Source: Rostratula benghalensis | Lineage: Eukaryota > Chordata > Aves > Charadriiformes > Rostratulidae | DNA: 64,000 nt | Reading direction: 5' to 3' | NCBI GenBank assembly: GCA_013399305.1 | Contig: VXAI01000019.1 | Location: 3,175,279 to 3,239,278, forward strand | Part shown: one piece after another, positions 36,615 through 48,241 of the stretch | Layout: each line of letters starts with the position of its first letter | Numbering within the stretch: position 1 is the stretch's first letter | The notes under the pieces: generated by a model | Told to the model about the DNA's origin: nothing | The model's database searches: none | Seen by the model: the letters and a program-made list of their open reading frames with translations, nothing else | Made by a program: the position numbers and the translations under genes

Positions 36615-39408
36615 CTCTTTTTAACATATCTCCAGTCTTCATTTGTTTAAACACTGCACATATTCAAAAGGATAATTTTTGGGGGTGGGCACGGCACGAA
36701 CTTGGAACGGTATTTCTGGAAGTAAATTAAAGTGGTAAACATGAGCAAAATGCATAGTAATTCAGTTTCACACCAACAGGCTTTTAAGTTTTTTTTAACT
36801 GATACACAGTAGCTATAAAGTCTCTGGCCACACAGCATCTGCAGACTTAAAGGTAAACTTTCATTTGGCTGCAGGCAGATTCCATAGTCCAGACCTAGTT
36901 GGGAGGAATGGTGTCCCTAGGTTTTAAAACAAAAGTACTCCATGTGATAACTAGAGCACTTCTGAGTTCAACAAAGTTATCTGTCTCCATTCTTACAATC
37001 CCTTCTTTTCCCCCCTGCAGTTTTTATGATTTGCCAGAATTTGGATGATAAAAATTGCCAAATAAGCTCTATAAATTGATCAAGTTCCCAAGCCTCCGTG
37101 TAAAGAGGATGCAGCACAGTTGCAACAGCACGGTTCATTCCACCTGATGACAGAGAACTGGGCAATGGGTAGACCCAATGGATTGAGATCCACAAGGACC
37201 ATTCCCATTTTCACAATCCAAATTCTTATTTCATTTATAATTTCCACTTTTCTCTAGTGAAAAAGGAAAATGTTGTTTTATGGATCCTGGACTGCAGCGA
37301 AGTGATTTTCCTAAAAATTTCCAGTGCTGAAAATGATTGATCTCATTCCCCCCCTCCAGCCCCCAACTCCAAATTTAATAAATAAACAAGAAAGCATTCT
37401 ATAAAGAAAAAAATATTTACCAAGTTGAGATGGTTGTGGCATTTTATTTCACACTTGAGTCACCAGGCAACTGTGTACTTCAGATACTGGGATTAGAACT
37501 CACACAGTTTGGCAGCATAATATGGACTGCTAACTGGAAGAGGAGACATCTATCTCCACAAGGTGGACTAATCAAGAAAACTGCACTGTATGGGGTAGTC
37601 TGACATGGGTATACTAAAGGAAAGAGTAGTGGTCCACATTCATCCACCACGTAAAAGTCAACCTTCATGAGACAAGCTCACTGATTGAAAAAGGATCCTT
37701 TTATATGCCTTACAAAGTTTTCATTTAGAGCTTATAGCTTTTACTTCTCACCTTCTCTGTGTGAACTTATCATCTCTTTCATGGCAGGTAAATCACTGAA
37801 GAATAATGGATATAGATGTTACTCACAGGCAGCATGCATTTTGTGACTTATATCCAGTAAAATACTCTCTATGTAATTAGATTAAAAATTTATTTTCAAT
37901 CACCTTTTAAAATCATATATGCTACTATTTTTTTCCCCTGAGATGTGAACAAAACAGTAAAATTTTTTTACATATAAATACTTTGATACTCCTAAAATAA
38001 AATGTTGGTTTAGGTCTGTCATCTGCAAAAGCTGATGCAATCTCCCCTTCAGAAGGGGAAAGAAGAAGGGGAAGAGAAGTTAGAAGGGCAAGGTTTGATG
38101 ACCCTATGAAATAACTATTCAAACTAGAAATATTACTTGAAGTCCTGTGAGTAGGAGTAGATTATTAGAAGTCTTTGAATGAACAGCTCACTCCAGCCAA
38201 CATATTCATTGTCATGATGTCGCCTGTGTCAGAATGAAGACACTGAAAATGTGAAAGAGCAACATCAAGTTTGCAATAATATTGAGACAAAATTCCACCT
38301 GGGAGGGTTCAGGTAAGAGTTCATCATCATATTTTGCACCTGAAGAATTCTCGGTCTGGGCAATTTTTACCTGAGGGACCAGGAAGAGACATCACAAAAC
38401 TCACCAGTAGAATCAGCATTTGAAATGAAAGATGGGGACTAAAATACAAAATTATTCCATGCTTTGTCTGATTAAAAATGCATTTCATAATTATAATACA
38501 GCGCAACTCTGCACACATATGTGGTACTACCATCTAGCAAAGGATATCAAGTCACTTAGTCTGATTGTTTAGTATCTTAGTACTTGGTCAAAAATTATAT
38601 GGTACTATTGAACTATTCATATTTGCCTAATAGATTTTATTTTTTAAAATTTGCAAATTCTTTGAAAGAAGCAAAAAATTAGCTGTATTAATTTTTAAAA
38701 GGTAAAAGAATAAAGTTTGCATTTCAGTCAGTGACTGTATCTAATTTTAGGAGATGTCCTTTAAAAATAAAAAGCTCAGCTAACTTCTTAACTGAATTTA
38801 AATTGTTGAAGAAAATATTTTGTTACATCTTTGTGTAAAGAATGATAAGAAATGCCATAGATGTTGCAACTGCTATTTCTTAATTGCTTGTTGGGAGTGA
38901 AAACTTTTGGAGATGATTGGAGAAAAAAAAAGAATGCTTTCAAATGAAAAATGTTACATCCCTAACTACAATTGTCCTTTTTACAGATAGCTAACATAGC
39001 TCTATTTTTTCAATATAAGAATGGAAAAGTTTTAAATTAAATATTTGGAACAGAAATCATGATAACTGATAAATGATGTCATGGTGAGAGGCCATTGACC
39101 AGGGAATAACTTGCACTTGCGTGTTCTAGGCTGTGAAATACCACTCATATATCCCACTAAGACAAAAGAAACATTGATCCAAAAGAAAATTCTTCCTAAA
39201 ATCCCTACCTGCCTGTACCCATTTTTTTTTTCAGCAACCACAACATAATACATAATACATAATATTTAAACAAAAGACTTTATTTTGCCATTTAAAAATA
39301 TGACCAGTCTGTGACCACAGTTCTGTATCCTGTCCTGAACAGCCTTTTTTTTGCACAGAATAACTGTTTTGAATAGATTTCAGAAGTTACAGGTCTTCCC
39401 CATGAGCT

Positions 39409-39536
39409 GGTTTTGGTTTGGTTTGATTTGGTTTGGTTTTTTGTGTTGTTTGGGTTTTTTTGTTGTTTGTTTTTTCACTCTGTCAAGATCAAAAAGAAAA
39501 CACAGGTTTAAAAAAAGAAAAAAAGAAAGAAAAAGA
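39409..39536. repeat. GGTTT-rich tract followed by AAAG-rich tract
   Basis: From 39409 to about 39475 the plus strand is almost purely G and T in GGTTT-like units. After a 30-base interval an A/G-only tract with AAAG units follows at 39509-39536. The strong strand asymmetry makes the long overlapping frames at 39351-39545 and 39380-39601 artefacts. Confidence 0.85.
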
Positions 39537-41340
39537 CCATTTTGAGTACTTCTGCAACCTAGCTTTACAAAGTTCTTCAGGTTTATGAGTGGTGATATCA
39601 CTGTAAGTTAGAAGATCTAATATCACAAAATTTATCATTTTTGTTATGTATGGCTGTGGTGCAATGTTACTTATGACAGATGTTCAAAAGTGTCTGCCTC
39701 ATCTATCTGTGAGCCACAGGGCTTAACAGGCACTTTGATGAATTAATTTCTTACTTATTAAGTAAACAACTTGTACAAATAGCTTTTCAATCTCAAACGC
39801 CAGTTACAGGTTGACTTCAGGGAAATCTCTATACGAGAGTATAGATATATAATCTCTATATGAAATACACAGTATATTATATATGTATATTATTAATAAT
39901 TCCTTTCTGCTGGACACAAAGATAGGGCATTTTATTTTGATTGGCAGATGATTATTTGTTATAGTTAAATAGGGTCTGACTGGAGCCTATGAAGTTTATG
40001 AGAGAGAAACAAACTGTCCCTGGACCCTCCTGTTCTTTCCATGAAACTGTAAATCATCAAACACAACTCCCATTTTAGTCCAAGTGAAGGACTAAACTCA
40101 ATATTTTAGATTACTGAGCCTGACAATATTATTAGGCAGATTCAACTTGGATATTTTTATCTGCATGAGATTTACTATATATGAGTCTTATACACTGTTT
40201 GGATCCGACCCTAAGCCTTTTTCTAAAGCTTGGGCTTTATGCTGAAGTGATTTCCATCTATTTGTACCTCGTTGCAAACCATCATTCATGTCGGCTGAAT
40301 GAGCAATTTCATAGACATATTCATATCCACAGGTTTCTTATGCAAATTGCTGACAGTGTGAACAACCACTGAATAGTCAAAACTCAAGCTGTATGAACAG
40401 CTGCCTAAGTCACCTTGCAGTGTTCCGTTCCCTGACCAATTCATCAAGTCTCTGCAACCAAGAGGAAATGCATTTGAAGAAAAAAAAGATTACCAAATCC
40501 TTCAGGGAATAAAATAGAACATTTAGAAGGGAGTTATGTAAGATGAGGGAGTATAAATATATATATTTAGGGCACTTAAAATCTTTTCAGTTCCTCTGTA
40601 CAATGTAGTTGCCTGCACATTTAAGCCCCAGGGATAAATTCTAAGGTCTATTAACTGGGTTTATTGACAAGCTTGTAATTTTACCTTTTCTCTTCCTTCC
40701 ATCCGATTTCCGCTGGCAAACTGTAGTTATTTAGAACCAGAGTTATGGGGGGAACAGGTGGTGCTTGAGAAATTCCAGCAGGAATTTACTTCTCCATCTC
40801 TGTTTGGCACATGAATACATACACTCTGCAGGGGGAAAAAAAGCAAAGCTGTCTCAAAAAACATTTGTCTTAATGTATGTACATCAAAGTTCACAGACAA
40901 ATAAGGAGAATGTACGTATGGAAACAAAGTCATTAACCTTTTCATTTAATTTCTTTAGCATAAGACTAAATCTACTATGAAATAATATAAAGTCCCATTA
41001 ATGAAAAACTTTAAAGACAGGAGCTTTGTCCTATGAGCTGAAGGGGAAATTCTGGTTCACGGTCTCTCAACCAAACCCACTCGGCTCTTACTTCTTAAAT
41101 GTGAAAATCTGGGGATCTCTACCTCAAGTACCTCTACTGAATAAACTGTAAAGGGAGAAATAAAGCAGGATACATTTATGCAATACTCTACAGACTGGCA
41201 TTTAAGCATATCCTTAACCCAGGCCAGGCCTATGGCAATTCTGTCACCGTGAAAGCCACACTTTTTGTCCTCTTTTTAAGCACCTATTCACTCATAATGT
41301 CCTTACCTATTCAAGGATTGTAAATACTAATAGAAGCTCC

Positions 41341-42010
41341 TTATAGGTGTGCTTTGAAATGCTAAAATGGCGTTGGTGTGTGATTCGGTTGCAGTGTTGG
41401 AAAAAGGATGTGCAATTATACAGAAATGCCATATTATTAGAGGAGGCAACTTCTCTGTGTTCAAGGAAGGCACTAGTTCAGCACAGAAAAAAAATCATGC
41501 CCTTTCTTTCCTACTCCTCATTTCACCAGAATTTGATGGAGAGAGGTTGTTTTCCGCTGTCATGTCTTTCTTGGAAGTTATATTGTTACATACTTTTAGA
41601 CATTTAAAAAAAATCCACAACACCGATTACTATTCAGTCAGTGGTGTTTCATGAGCATTAAAAATGCCAAATCAAACTGGTAATGAGACGGCTCCATTCG
41701 AGTGCCCTTATCTTTGTTTCGTCTCTGATTTTTACAGCCAAGAAACAGTGAAGTCTGGCCTTTTAAATACCCTTTCTGTATTCATCCTGTGAAACAGCAC
41801 TGCCCAGATTTAGTGACGTGCAGTCAGCTAAATTGCAGTAAATGACTGAAATTTTACTGCACTAGATTATTTTTTATTATTATTTTATTTATTGATTTAT
41901 TACAGAGCAGCTTAATGTTGATTCACCCTGTTGTGCTATCAGCTCAGAAATTTACGAAATCTCCAGGATTAATTCTTTCACCCAGTCCCTTCACCGTCCC
42001 ATTTCTTTCA
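41341..42010. promoter_or_regulatory. candidate conserved block (CpG-retaining)
   Basis: About ten CpGs are spread between 41369 and 41998 in otherwise CpG-poor DNA. Two plus-strand frames overlap in different phases: 86 codons at 41347-41607 and 95 codons at 41367-41654, the second starting at a true ATG in a good context (AAAATGG). Neither resembles a known family. Simultaneous openness in two frames together with CpG retention fits a constrained non-coding element as well as a small gene. Motifs around 41675-41745, including TAATGAGACGG and CTTATCTTTGTTTCG, look like typical developmental enhancer text (homeodomain, GATA and Sox cores), but this is pattern recognition only. Confidence 0.3.
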
Positions 42011-45000
42011 TTCCTAAACTGCAAGAAAGGTCCTTGGGGAGGGAGATTTCTGGACCAATGCTGCTCTGTTTTTCTCCAGCACCCAAACATAAGTGCAAAA
42101 CGCTGCCCCAAATTAAAGTCCTAGTTCAGCCTCAAACTGCAGATAAGGCTGAATTGTAGCCATGAATGTGTTCTGTCCTTTTTATCTGCTGAGGTTGCCA
42201 GACTGGCTGCAGTACTTAGGCTGTGAGCAGGTTCCACCTCTGCAGAGTTATTCATGCTGCAGAAACCATGAGAGGGACAGTGGCTTGTTGGAGACAAGCA
42301 AACAAGGAGGAAGAAGTGAAAGGGATAGCGTGGCAGCCAGGGATATCACCCCATGAGTTGGGTTTTTTTTTGTGGTAAAAAGTAATAAGATTAGACAGAA
42401 AAATCACATTTACAGTAACAACACCTGTCCCAATACTATAATCTACTGCTTGATTTCACTCTGTAACCCTCAACACTTTTCTCTCCTGGTCATTTAACCA
42501 CTTTTTCTCCCCTGTTCAAATATTTTTGCTGGCTGGCTCTAACTTTCCACAACACCATAAAGCTCCTGGGACCTCTCCATGGTTTAGTACAACTTCATGC
42601 TCTGTACAGCTTTGAAGGCATATTTTGTCCTTCTCTTCTATTTTCCTCTCCAGAGCTGTTTGGCTATGCTGGTGAATAATATATTTTACTATACAGAAGA
42701 CATTAGTGAACTGAACATAGCTGGCCAAATATGGAATGGAAAAGTTATTGACCAAATATAAGAGGAGATGAAAAATTGCTTGAATTGTTCAAACAAACCA
42801 ACGTATCAATACTGTATGATTACTCCAGCTCTCTGCTCAGCTATTTGCATCAAACTCCATCTGCTTTTTCTATATTTTGGGGAGGGGGTGGGTTTTTTTT
42901 TTAATTATTTTTTTTAATTTTGTCCTCTTGAACGTACACCACGATAGTCCTGATGTGTGGAATGACTGTCAGTACTTAAAGCTTGCTACTGCAAAAAGCC
43001 GTTTACCAGCAACTCTGCAGGATAGGCTCTGCAAGGTAAATTAGCTTGCAGTGAACTTCATGGCTAAACTGCCACCTGTACAAAAGCAGAGTCATTTGCA
43101 GCTAGATTAGGTACCTTAAAGTTACCATGCAGTCTCTGAGATGTTTTCACATTCCCATTTTTCTCAGGGCGAAGTATAATTGTGTAAGGCCTGTCCCTTT
43201 TATTTTTTGCTTACCTTTATGAACCCAGTATTTTCTGTGCCCTCAGCTCTTTTGTTTCACTCTTGCACAACCAGCCCTGGGGAAACTTCCAAGTTTCACA
43301 GAGCATTTCCCTGCAGATCATAATGCACACCTCGTGATGATGAATTACTGAAACATAACTGATAATATCCAGAATATCCAGAATGAGGATGCAGAGACAT
43401 GGATGCCACTCAGGGAGCAGCATTCAGGGGGGATCCCCAGAGTTTCCAAATCAGGAGAGCTGGGCTGTTATCATCAGTTACTCTCATTTACACCGGCTGA
43501 GGCGATGGTTAGCTCTCTTTTGGCTCTATTAGCCTTTGAGCTACTCCACTGGGATCCTTGACCTTCTGTCTTAGTTTCATGGGTATCTTTGTGTTTACGC
43601 TCTTCGTGCCATCTGCTGTTTACAGAATGACTCATTAATGAAATCCTTCTACATGCATGAGCAGAAAGCCTTTTCACAGAAGCAGAAACACTTTATTTTC
43701 TCTGTGTCAAAACCCTCTCTGCAGAGCCCTCTGCTACCATGTTGGGCTGTGTTAATGTACAAAAACTCCTGGCTACACCCCCACCCCACCTAATCTTTTG
43801 TGTACTGGCACATGAGCTGAACTGATTACCCCAATATCTACAATATGCCAGAGGTAGGATTCCTATTACAAGTCAAAAGGAGAATAGTTATCTTAGCCTA
43901 CCCCACAGAGTTCATGTGAAAATAGTGGCCTCTTTGCTGGCTATGAACACGTCGGTAATACCAAGCAGACATATTTCTGAGGACTTAGTGGCATCTTAAA
44001 AAAAAAACCCCAAAATTAAAGTCTTTCATGTCTATATTTTAACTGCAAAAGTAAAACTTCAAAAAATGAATGTGTTTGCTATGATAAAAATGAAAAAGAG
44101 AATTACATACAAGCCAAGAATATATTAGGTGTGATTTTGCCACCAGCAAAGTTTTGCTTGTAAATAATAAATCCTCCATCAAGAAAATGTGTAATGAATT
44201 TGCTGGAAAAGTCCCTATTTCCATGGGCAATGTCTTTTTGTGAAATAGAATCAGTTACTTAACAAATTAAGATACAGAAATGAAAGTCTAATGTACTGAA
44301 AAAAACATGCTTGGCTCTTTGTCAAAATTAAATGTGTAAGAAAAAGGGGAGCTGCATTTAATATCTTCTGATATGTCTACACTAGCAGCTGCAAATAAAT
44401 TATCAGTGGGGTACTAAATTTAAGAGTTTTTTAGAATTTGTGGTTCTCCCGTACCATGTATTTACACTGGGAAGGAAGAGAAATGGCTCCCTTGTAGAAT
44501 AAGGTAAATTGTGGTAAACCAAGCAAAGCAACTAAATTCTGTTCTGGTAAAGTCAGTATCTTGATTCCAGTAAAAATGATGTGTGGTCATGGCTGGAGTG
44601 GGTTGGAGAAGGTGTAGCTTAATGAAAATGATTTACTGTTTTTTGAGATGATAGTTAGTTGCATGCAATAAAATTGACTATAATTTATTGCTAATTGCCT
44701 AGTTCTCAGTTTCTGAGAGTCATGTCATCCTGTGTGTTTTTTTTAATCCCTGTGAGAATGTGGCTCCAGTGATGACTGTGGCTTCTGGACAGTGTTTCTC
44801 TACAAATACAATAATGATAGCACTTAGCCATACCAGAGGAGAAAACTACATTATCAAGGGATTATAGTAAGATATCTCCTGTGGATTTAACAGCTTCTAT
44901 GAAGCTTAAGGCCATGATAAAATATTGTGCGGTGTTATGGAAGAAAAGAACCTGTCGAGGCTGTTTAGACATGGACATATCATAATTCCATGTTGTTTCT

Positions 45001-46679
45001 TACCATTTCAATGATTTTAAAGGGAAAATGGGCAATATTCACCAAGGTTTTGATAATCAGCAAGTCTTCTGAAGAAATGGTGAGCAGTTTCCTTAGTAGA
45101 AGGCAAATTAGGAATCTATGCTGCTAGTAGCAATTTGAAAATATCCCTACAAATCTTTGAGATAAACCTACCAATGACATCCCATTTGCTTTATGTGCCA
45201 GTTGACATTATAGGCCAAATCTTGCCCTGTCCATAAAATATGGCTCAATGTGATAAGGAGGGTATAATTTGTGGTAAGATTTAATCTTTCCTGAAGAAAA
45301 TGGAAGACAGACTAAATTAGAAAGAGAAGTATATAGTGCTGGACAATAGAGCACGGAGACAGGGGAAGTTAAGAGAATTTTAGAACCAGAAAAGCAAATT
45401 GCATGCCAGGCAAAATAGCAGGTGCCTACTCCCAAGTTTGAAAAAGTTTAAATTGCATTTATTTGTGAATGACTTTTCTCCTGCGAGATTTATACACAGA
45501 TGGTTAGTTACTCAGTTGAAAAATGTGATGCTAAAACTAAAATGTCTAAACTCAAGATAAGTGGGGTGCGTGTCTCTGTCTCCTATAATTTTTTGGAAGG
45601 AATTATTACATTTGAAAGAGAAACATAATTTAAGTAGGCGAGAAGCAGACACAATGAATTTGTGTTTGTTTGGTACTTTCACTAAAGAATCAGAGAGTAC
45701 TAGTGCTCTGCTTATATCCCAGAGGGTATTAATATTTTTCAGGGCAGATTTCCCTAGCTGAAAGGCCATAATACAAAACCACAACAGCCGTTTTGTTCAA
45801 TCTGTTTTACTGGCAGAGAGTATAATTCACCTAACTTCCTTCTGTGAATTAGAATTTCCTGTGTGCCCACTCCCAGTTCAGAGTGCACCTCAGTAAATCT
45901 GTAGATGATACACAGAGCTTTATGAATTTTTAGCCATTTCATGGAGTTTCCATGTTTTTATTTAGCCTGTGGTATCTCAAATATAAATGAACCAGAAACT
46001 TAACTTTAAATACAAATCAAACATTGGCCCCAAATTGTCTGGAACAGAAATTTTAAAAGAATCTGGGAAAAAGGCAAAGGAGGAGAATTTTTTGCACGAT
46101 TTTTTGGTGGGCTAACTTTTAAATAAGTTGCTGCATTTGTTTATTTATAGCATCTCATTTAGCAGTCCAGATAATTCTAAAATGCCTTTCAGAACGTGTT
46201 TTTTGCAAATGTGCATTCCTACAGGACCCGTGGTTATAAGTGTTAAGTAAAATAGGATCTGTTCTCCCTTGCTGCAATGTTTGTTTTCTAGCAGTCAGGC
46301 CACTATAACAGTCAGGCTGTCAGAATATTTTCCTAACTAATTATGGAAAGAAAAATAAAAAGTTCCAGCTCCTTAGAAGAATTATAATTGGAAAAAAAAA
46401 AAAAAAGCACCCATAAGGATTAGGTAAAAACCAATCACAATCTTGTACATTGCCAGTTCAGTTCTATAAATGAAACCCTCAGTAAGACTTGAAGGACTTA
46501 CAGTTGCCAGCAATAAGAAAACTCACAGAAAGGTAGAGTAACCTGTTGCTATTTTTGTCATTACCACTGCTTAAGAATAATTATAAAAATTTGGAGGTTG
46601 ACCTTACCCAAACAACAAAAATACTAGCAAGGCATGCTTTGAAAGCAGATTTAAGAGGAAGGGTTTATCTGTGTTAAAT
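42011..46679. other. AT-rich non-coding stretch
   Basis: No gene was recognised. A 64-codon frame from a true ATG at 42162 to a TGA at 42354-42356 sits in less AT-rich sequence but has no family signature. A low-complexity G-then-T patch lies at 42880-42918 and an A15 run at 46392-46406. A short two-copy ATCCAGAAT repeat is at about 43366-43384. Confidence 0.5.
46392..46406. repeat. poly-A tract (A15)
   Basis: Fifteen consecutive A residues. Confidence 0.9.
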
Positions 46680-47345
46680 CAAACATGTATCTTGCAGGAT
46701 AAGCCATTTCTCTGCTGCCTTACCTTGCTTGCAGCTGGATGAGGCACAACTTTGGCATCTTCATAGTACACTTCAGTTCGCTGCTATGGCTACCAGGGCA
46801 CACATTGTACAAGATATTTTTCCAAGAGGAGGACTGCAATCCAGCTAACCTCCAGTGCTTTCCACATCTTGGTAGACTGGTGCCAGGACCCTTCTGATCT
46901 GCAGGTTTTAAAAGCTTTGAGCCTGTCCATAGCCTGAGGTGAGAGCCAGTGAGACGATGGGCTTGGAAATGATCTTACAGGTTCCCACTTTAGGGCTGGG
47001 CAAATTATAAATAAGTACCACATTAAATTGCTGGTGATTTGGGGAAATTATAATAACTAACAGGTACACCCATTCTGCCTGAGCGCCGTTGAAACTTCCT
47101 CCAGCTGGTAAAAATAAAAAGAATAATATGAAGGCAGAAAATTTTAAAGAAAAGTCTTTATTTGTTTCACTCAGTCATTTCCACCTGGGACATAATACCA
47201 GGCAGAAACTATTAACAAGGTGTAGAGAGACACAGTTTGCTTAAGTTAACTTGATGTACACCAGTGAGAACCACAGCTCTTGGTGCCCCAGCATGGGATG
47301 CAGAACACCTCCGGGTGGCACAGTCCTGCAAATGATGAGGCTGTG
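46680..47345. other. more GC-rich unresolved stretch (possible old LTR or repeat)
   Basis: This stretch is visibly richer in G and C than its neighbours, especially 46780-47020 and 47260-47345, where phrases such as CCCCAGCATGGGATGCAG occur. The texture resembles decayed LTR or other interspersed repeats, but I cannot assign a family and see no terminal TG/CA pair or target-site duplication. No convincing open frame is present. Confidence 0.3.
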
Positions 47346-48016
47346 TTTATTCCTGGTATCACTAACTGAACCTAAGTTCAGTTTAGCTAACTCACTAACA
47401 TTAAACACCTCCTACAAATAAGGCATACCAGTGGATGGTTGTAAAGTCAGGAAAAAATACAATTCATTTTAGATGTTAAAACCCCCAGCTTTTGTGTTTA
47501 TGCAGTACCTTAACAAGAATAATTTGGAATTAAACCTGAGAAGAGAACATGGTTTCCAGTTAGGGAACAAAAGGAGTGTTTCTGCTCAGTGTCTGGTCAC
47601 AGCACAGCTCTCCACAGAGCTCCATTTTCCAGCAGAAAGAACAGTTTTGGCTAGAAACACTCCCAGCTTTGGAACTGGGTGGTATATTGAGTGGGTGGCT
47701 TTGCTTTTTATTTTGGGGAAGTTCAATCTCCTTGTTTTATCTGGCAAAAGGAAATTGATATCTGGAAACGGTATCATAACATGACATAATGTCTTGAACG
47801 CAAAAATTCCAGGAGACGTATACATGCACCACAGGAGTGTATGTTTTACTAAGAAGAAGGGTCTGCTAAGCAAAGAGGATCATTTTCAAGTGTCATTGGC
47901 ACAGACAGATTCTTGTACATTGCAAAAGTAAAAAAAAATCTTGAACTCCACAACAACAAATCTTGGGTTCGTCTTTCCCCAGAACAGAATTTATCCTTTG
48001 CTTTTCTGCTTTTCAG
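47346..48016. other. non-coding stretch left of a possible terminal exon
   Basis: Two long frames overlap on opposite strands (47473-47784 plus and 47586-47873 minus). Neither shows a domain, and mutual antisense openness is common by chance. No repeat family was recognised. Confidence 0.45.
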
Positions 48017-48241
48017 TTTCGAGTAGCTGGAGCTGTGCTGTATTCTGACCTTTCTGGAGCAACCGGTGTCAGCTCTGGTCCTCTCTATTCTTCTGCCCTG
48101 TTTACATCTTTCAGCAACTGTTGTAAAGAGCAGAATTATTGCAGAAGGGAAAAAAAGTCACAGAAAGATTGTCATTTTATGCTTAAGATACAGCCTAAAC
48201 CACAGTCAGCGCCAGACGGTGTTCTGGAGCTGAGAAAATAA
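48017..48241 (+). other. candidate terminal exon with open frame
   Basis: A strong-looking acceptor (a T-rich tract ending TGCTTTTCAG at 48016) is followed by a frame open for 74 codons to a TAA at 48239-48241. The first third has balanced codons and a serine, alanine and glycine-rich peptide beginning FRVAGAVLYSDLSGATG; the second is lysine-rich. I recognise no family. The same frame is also open upstream of the acceptor, so splicing is not required for openness. No clear polyadenylation signal was pinned down downstream. It may be an exon of an unknown transcript or chance. Confidence 0.17.

Larger units (their letters stand above)
35871..41340. other. AT-rich non-coding stretch with simple repeats
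   Basis: No gene was recognised. Simple sequence is common: a CA-rich patch near 36013-36034, A15 at 36090-36104, GTTT repeats at 36581-36614, a GGTTT-rich tract at 39409-39475 followed by a purine-rich AAAG tract at 39509-39536, and AT-rich hairpin-prone sequence near 39830-39900. Many frames of 60-75 codons occur on both strands and none shows a domain. Confidence 0.55.

Noticed and set aside
39351..39601. Overlapping frames with Trp/Phe/Gly-rich and Lys-rich peptides
   Set aside because: They are translations of the GGTTT-rich and AAAG-rich simple repeats.
47473..47873. 103-codon plus and 95-codon minus frames in mutual antisense
   Set aside because: There is no domain and no splice or start support. 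Antisense openness often accompanies a chance open frame.
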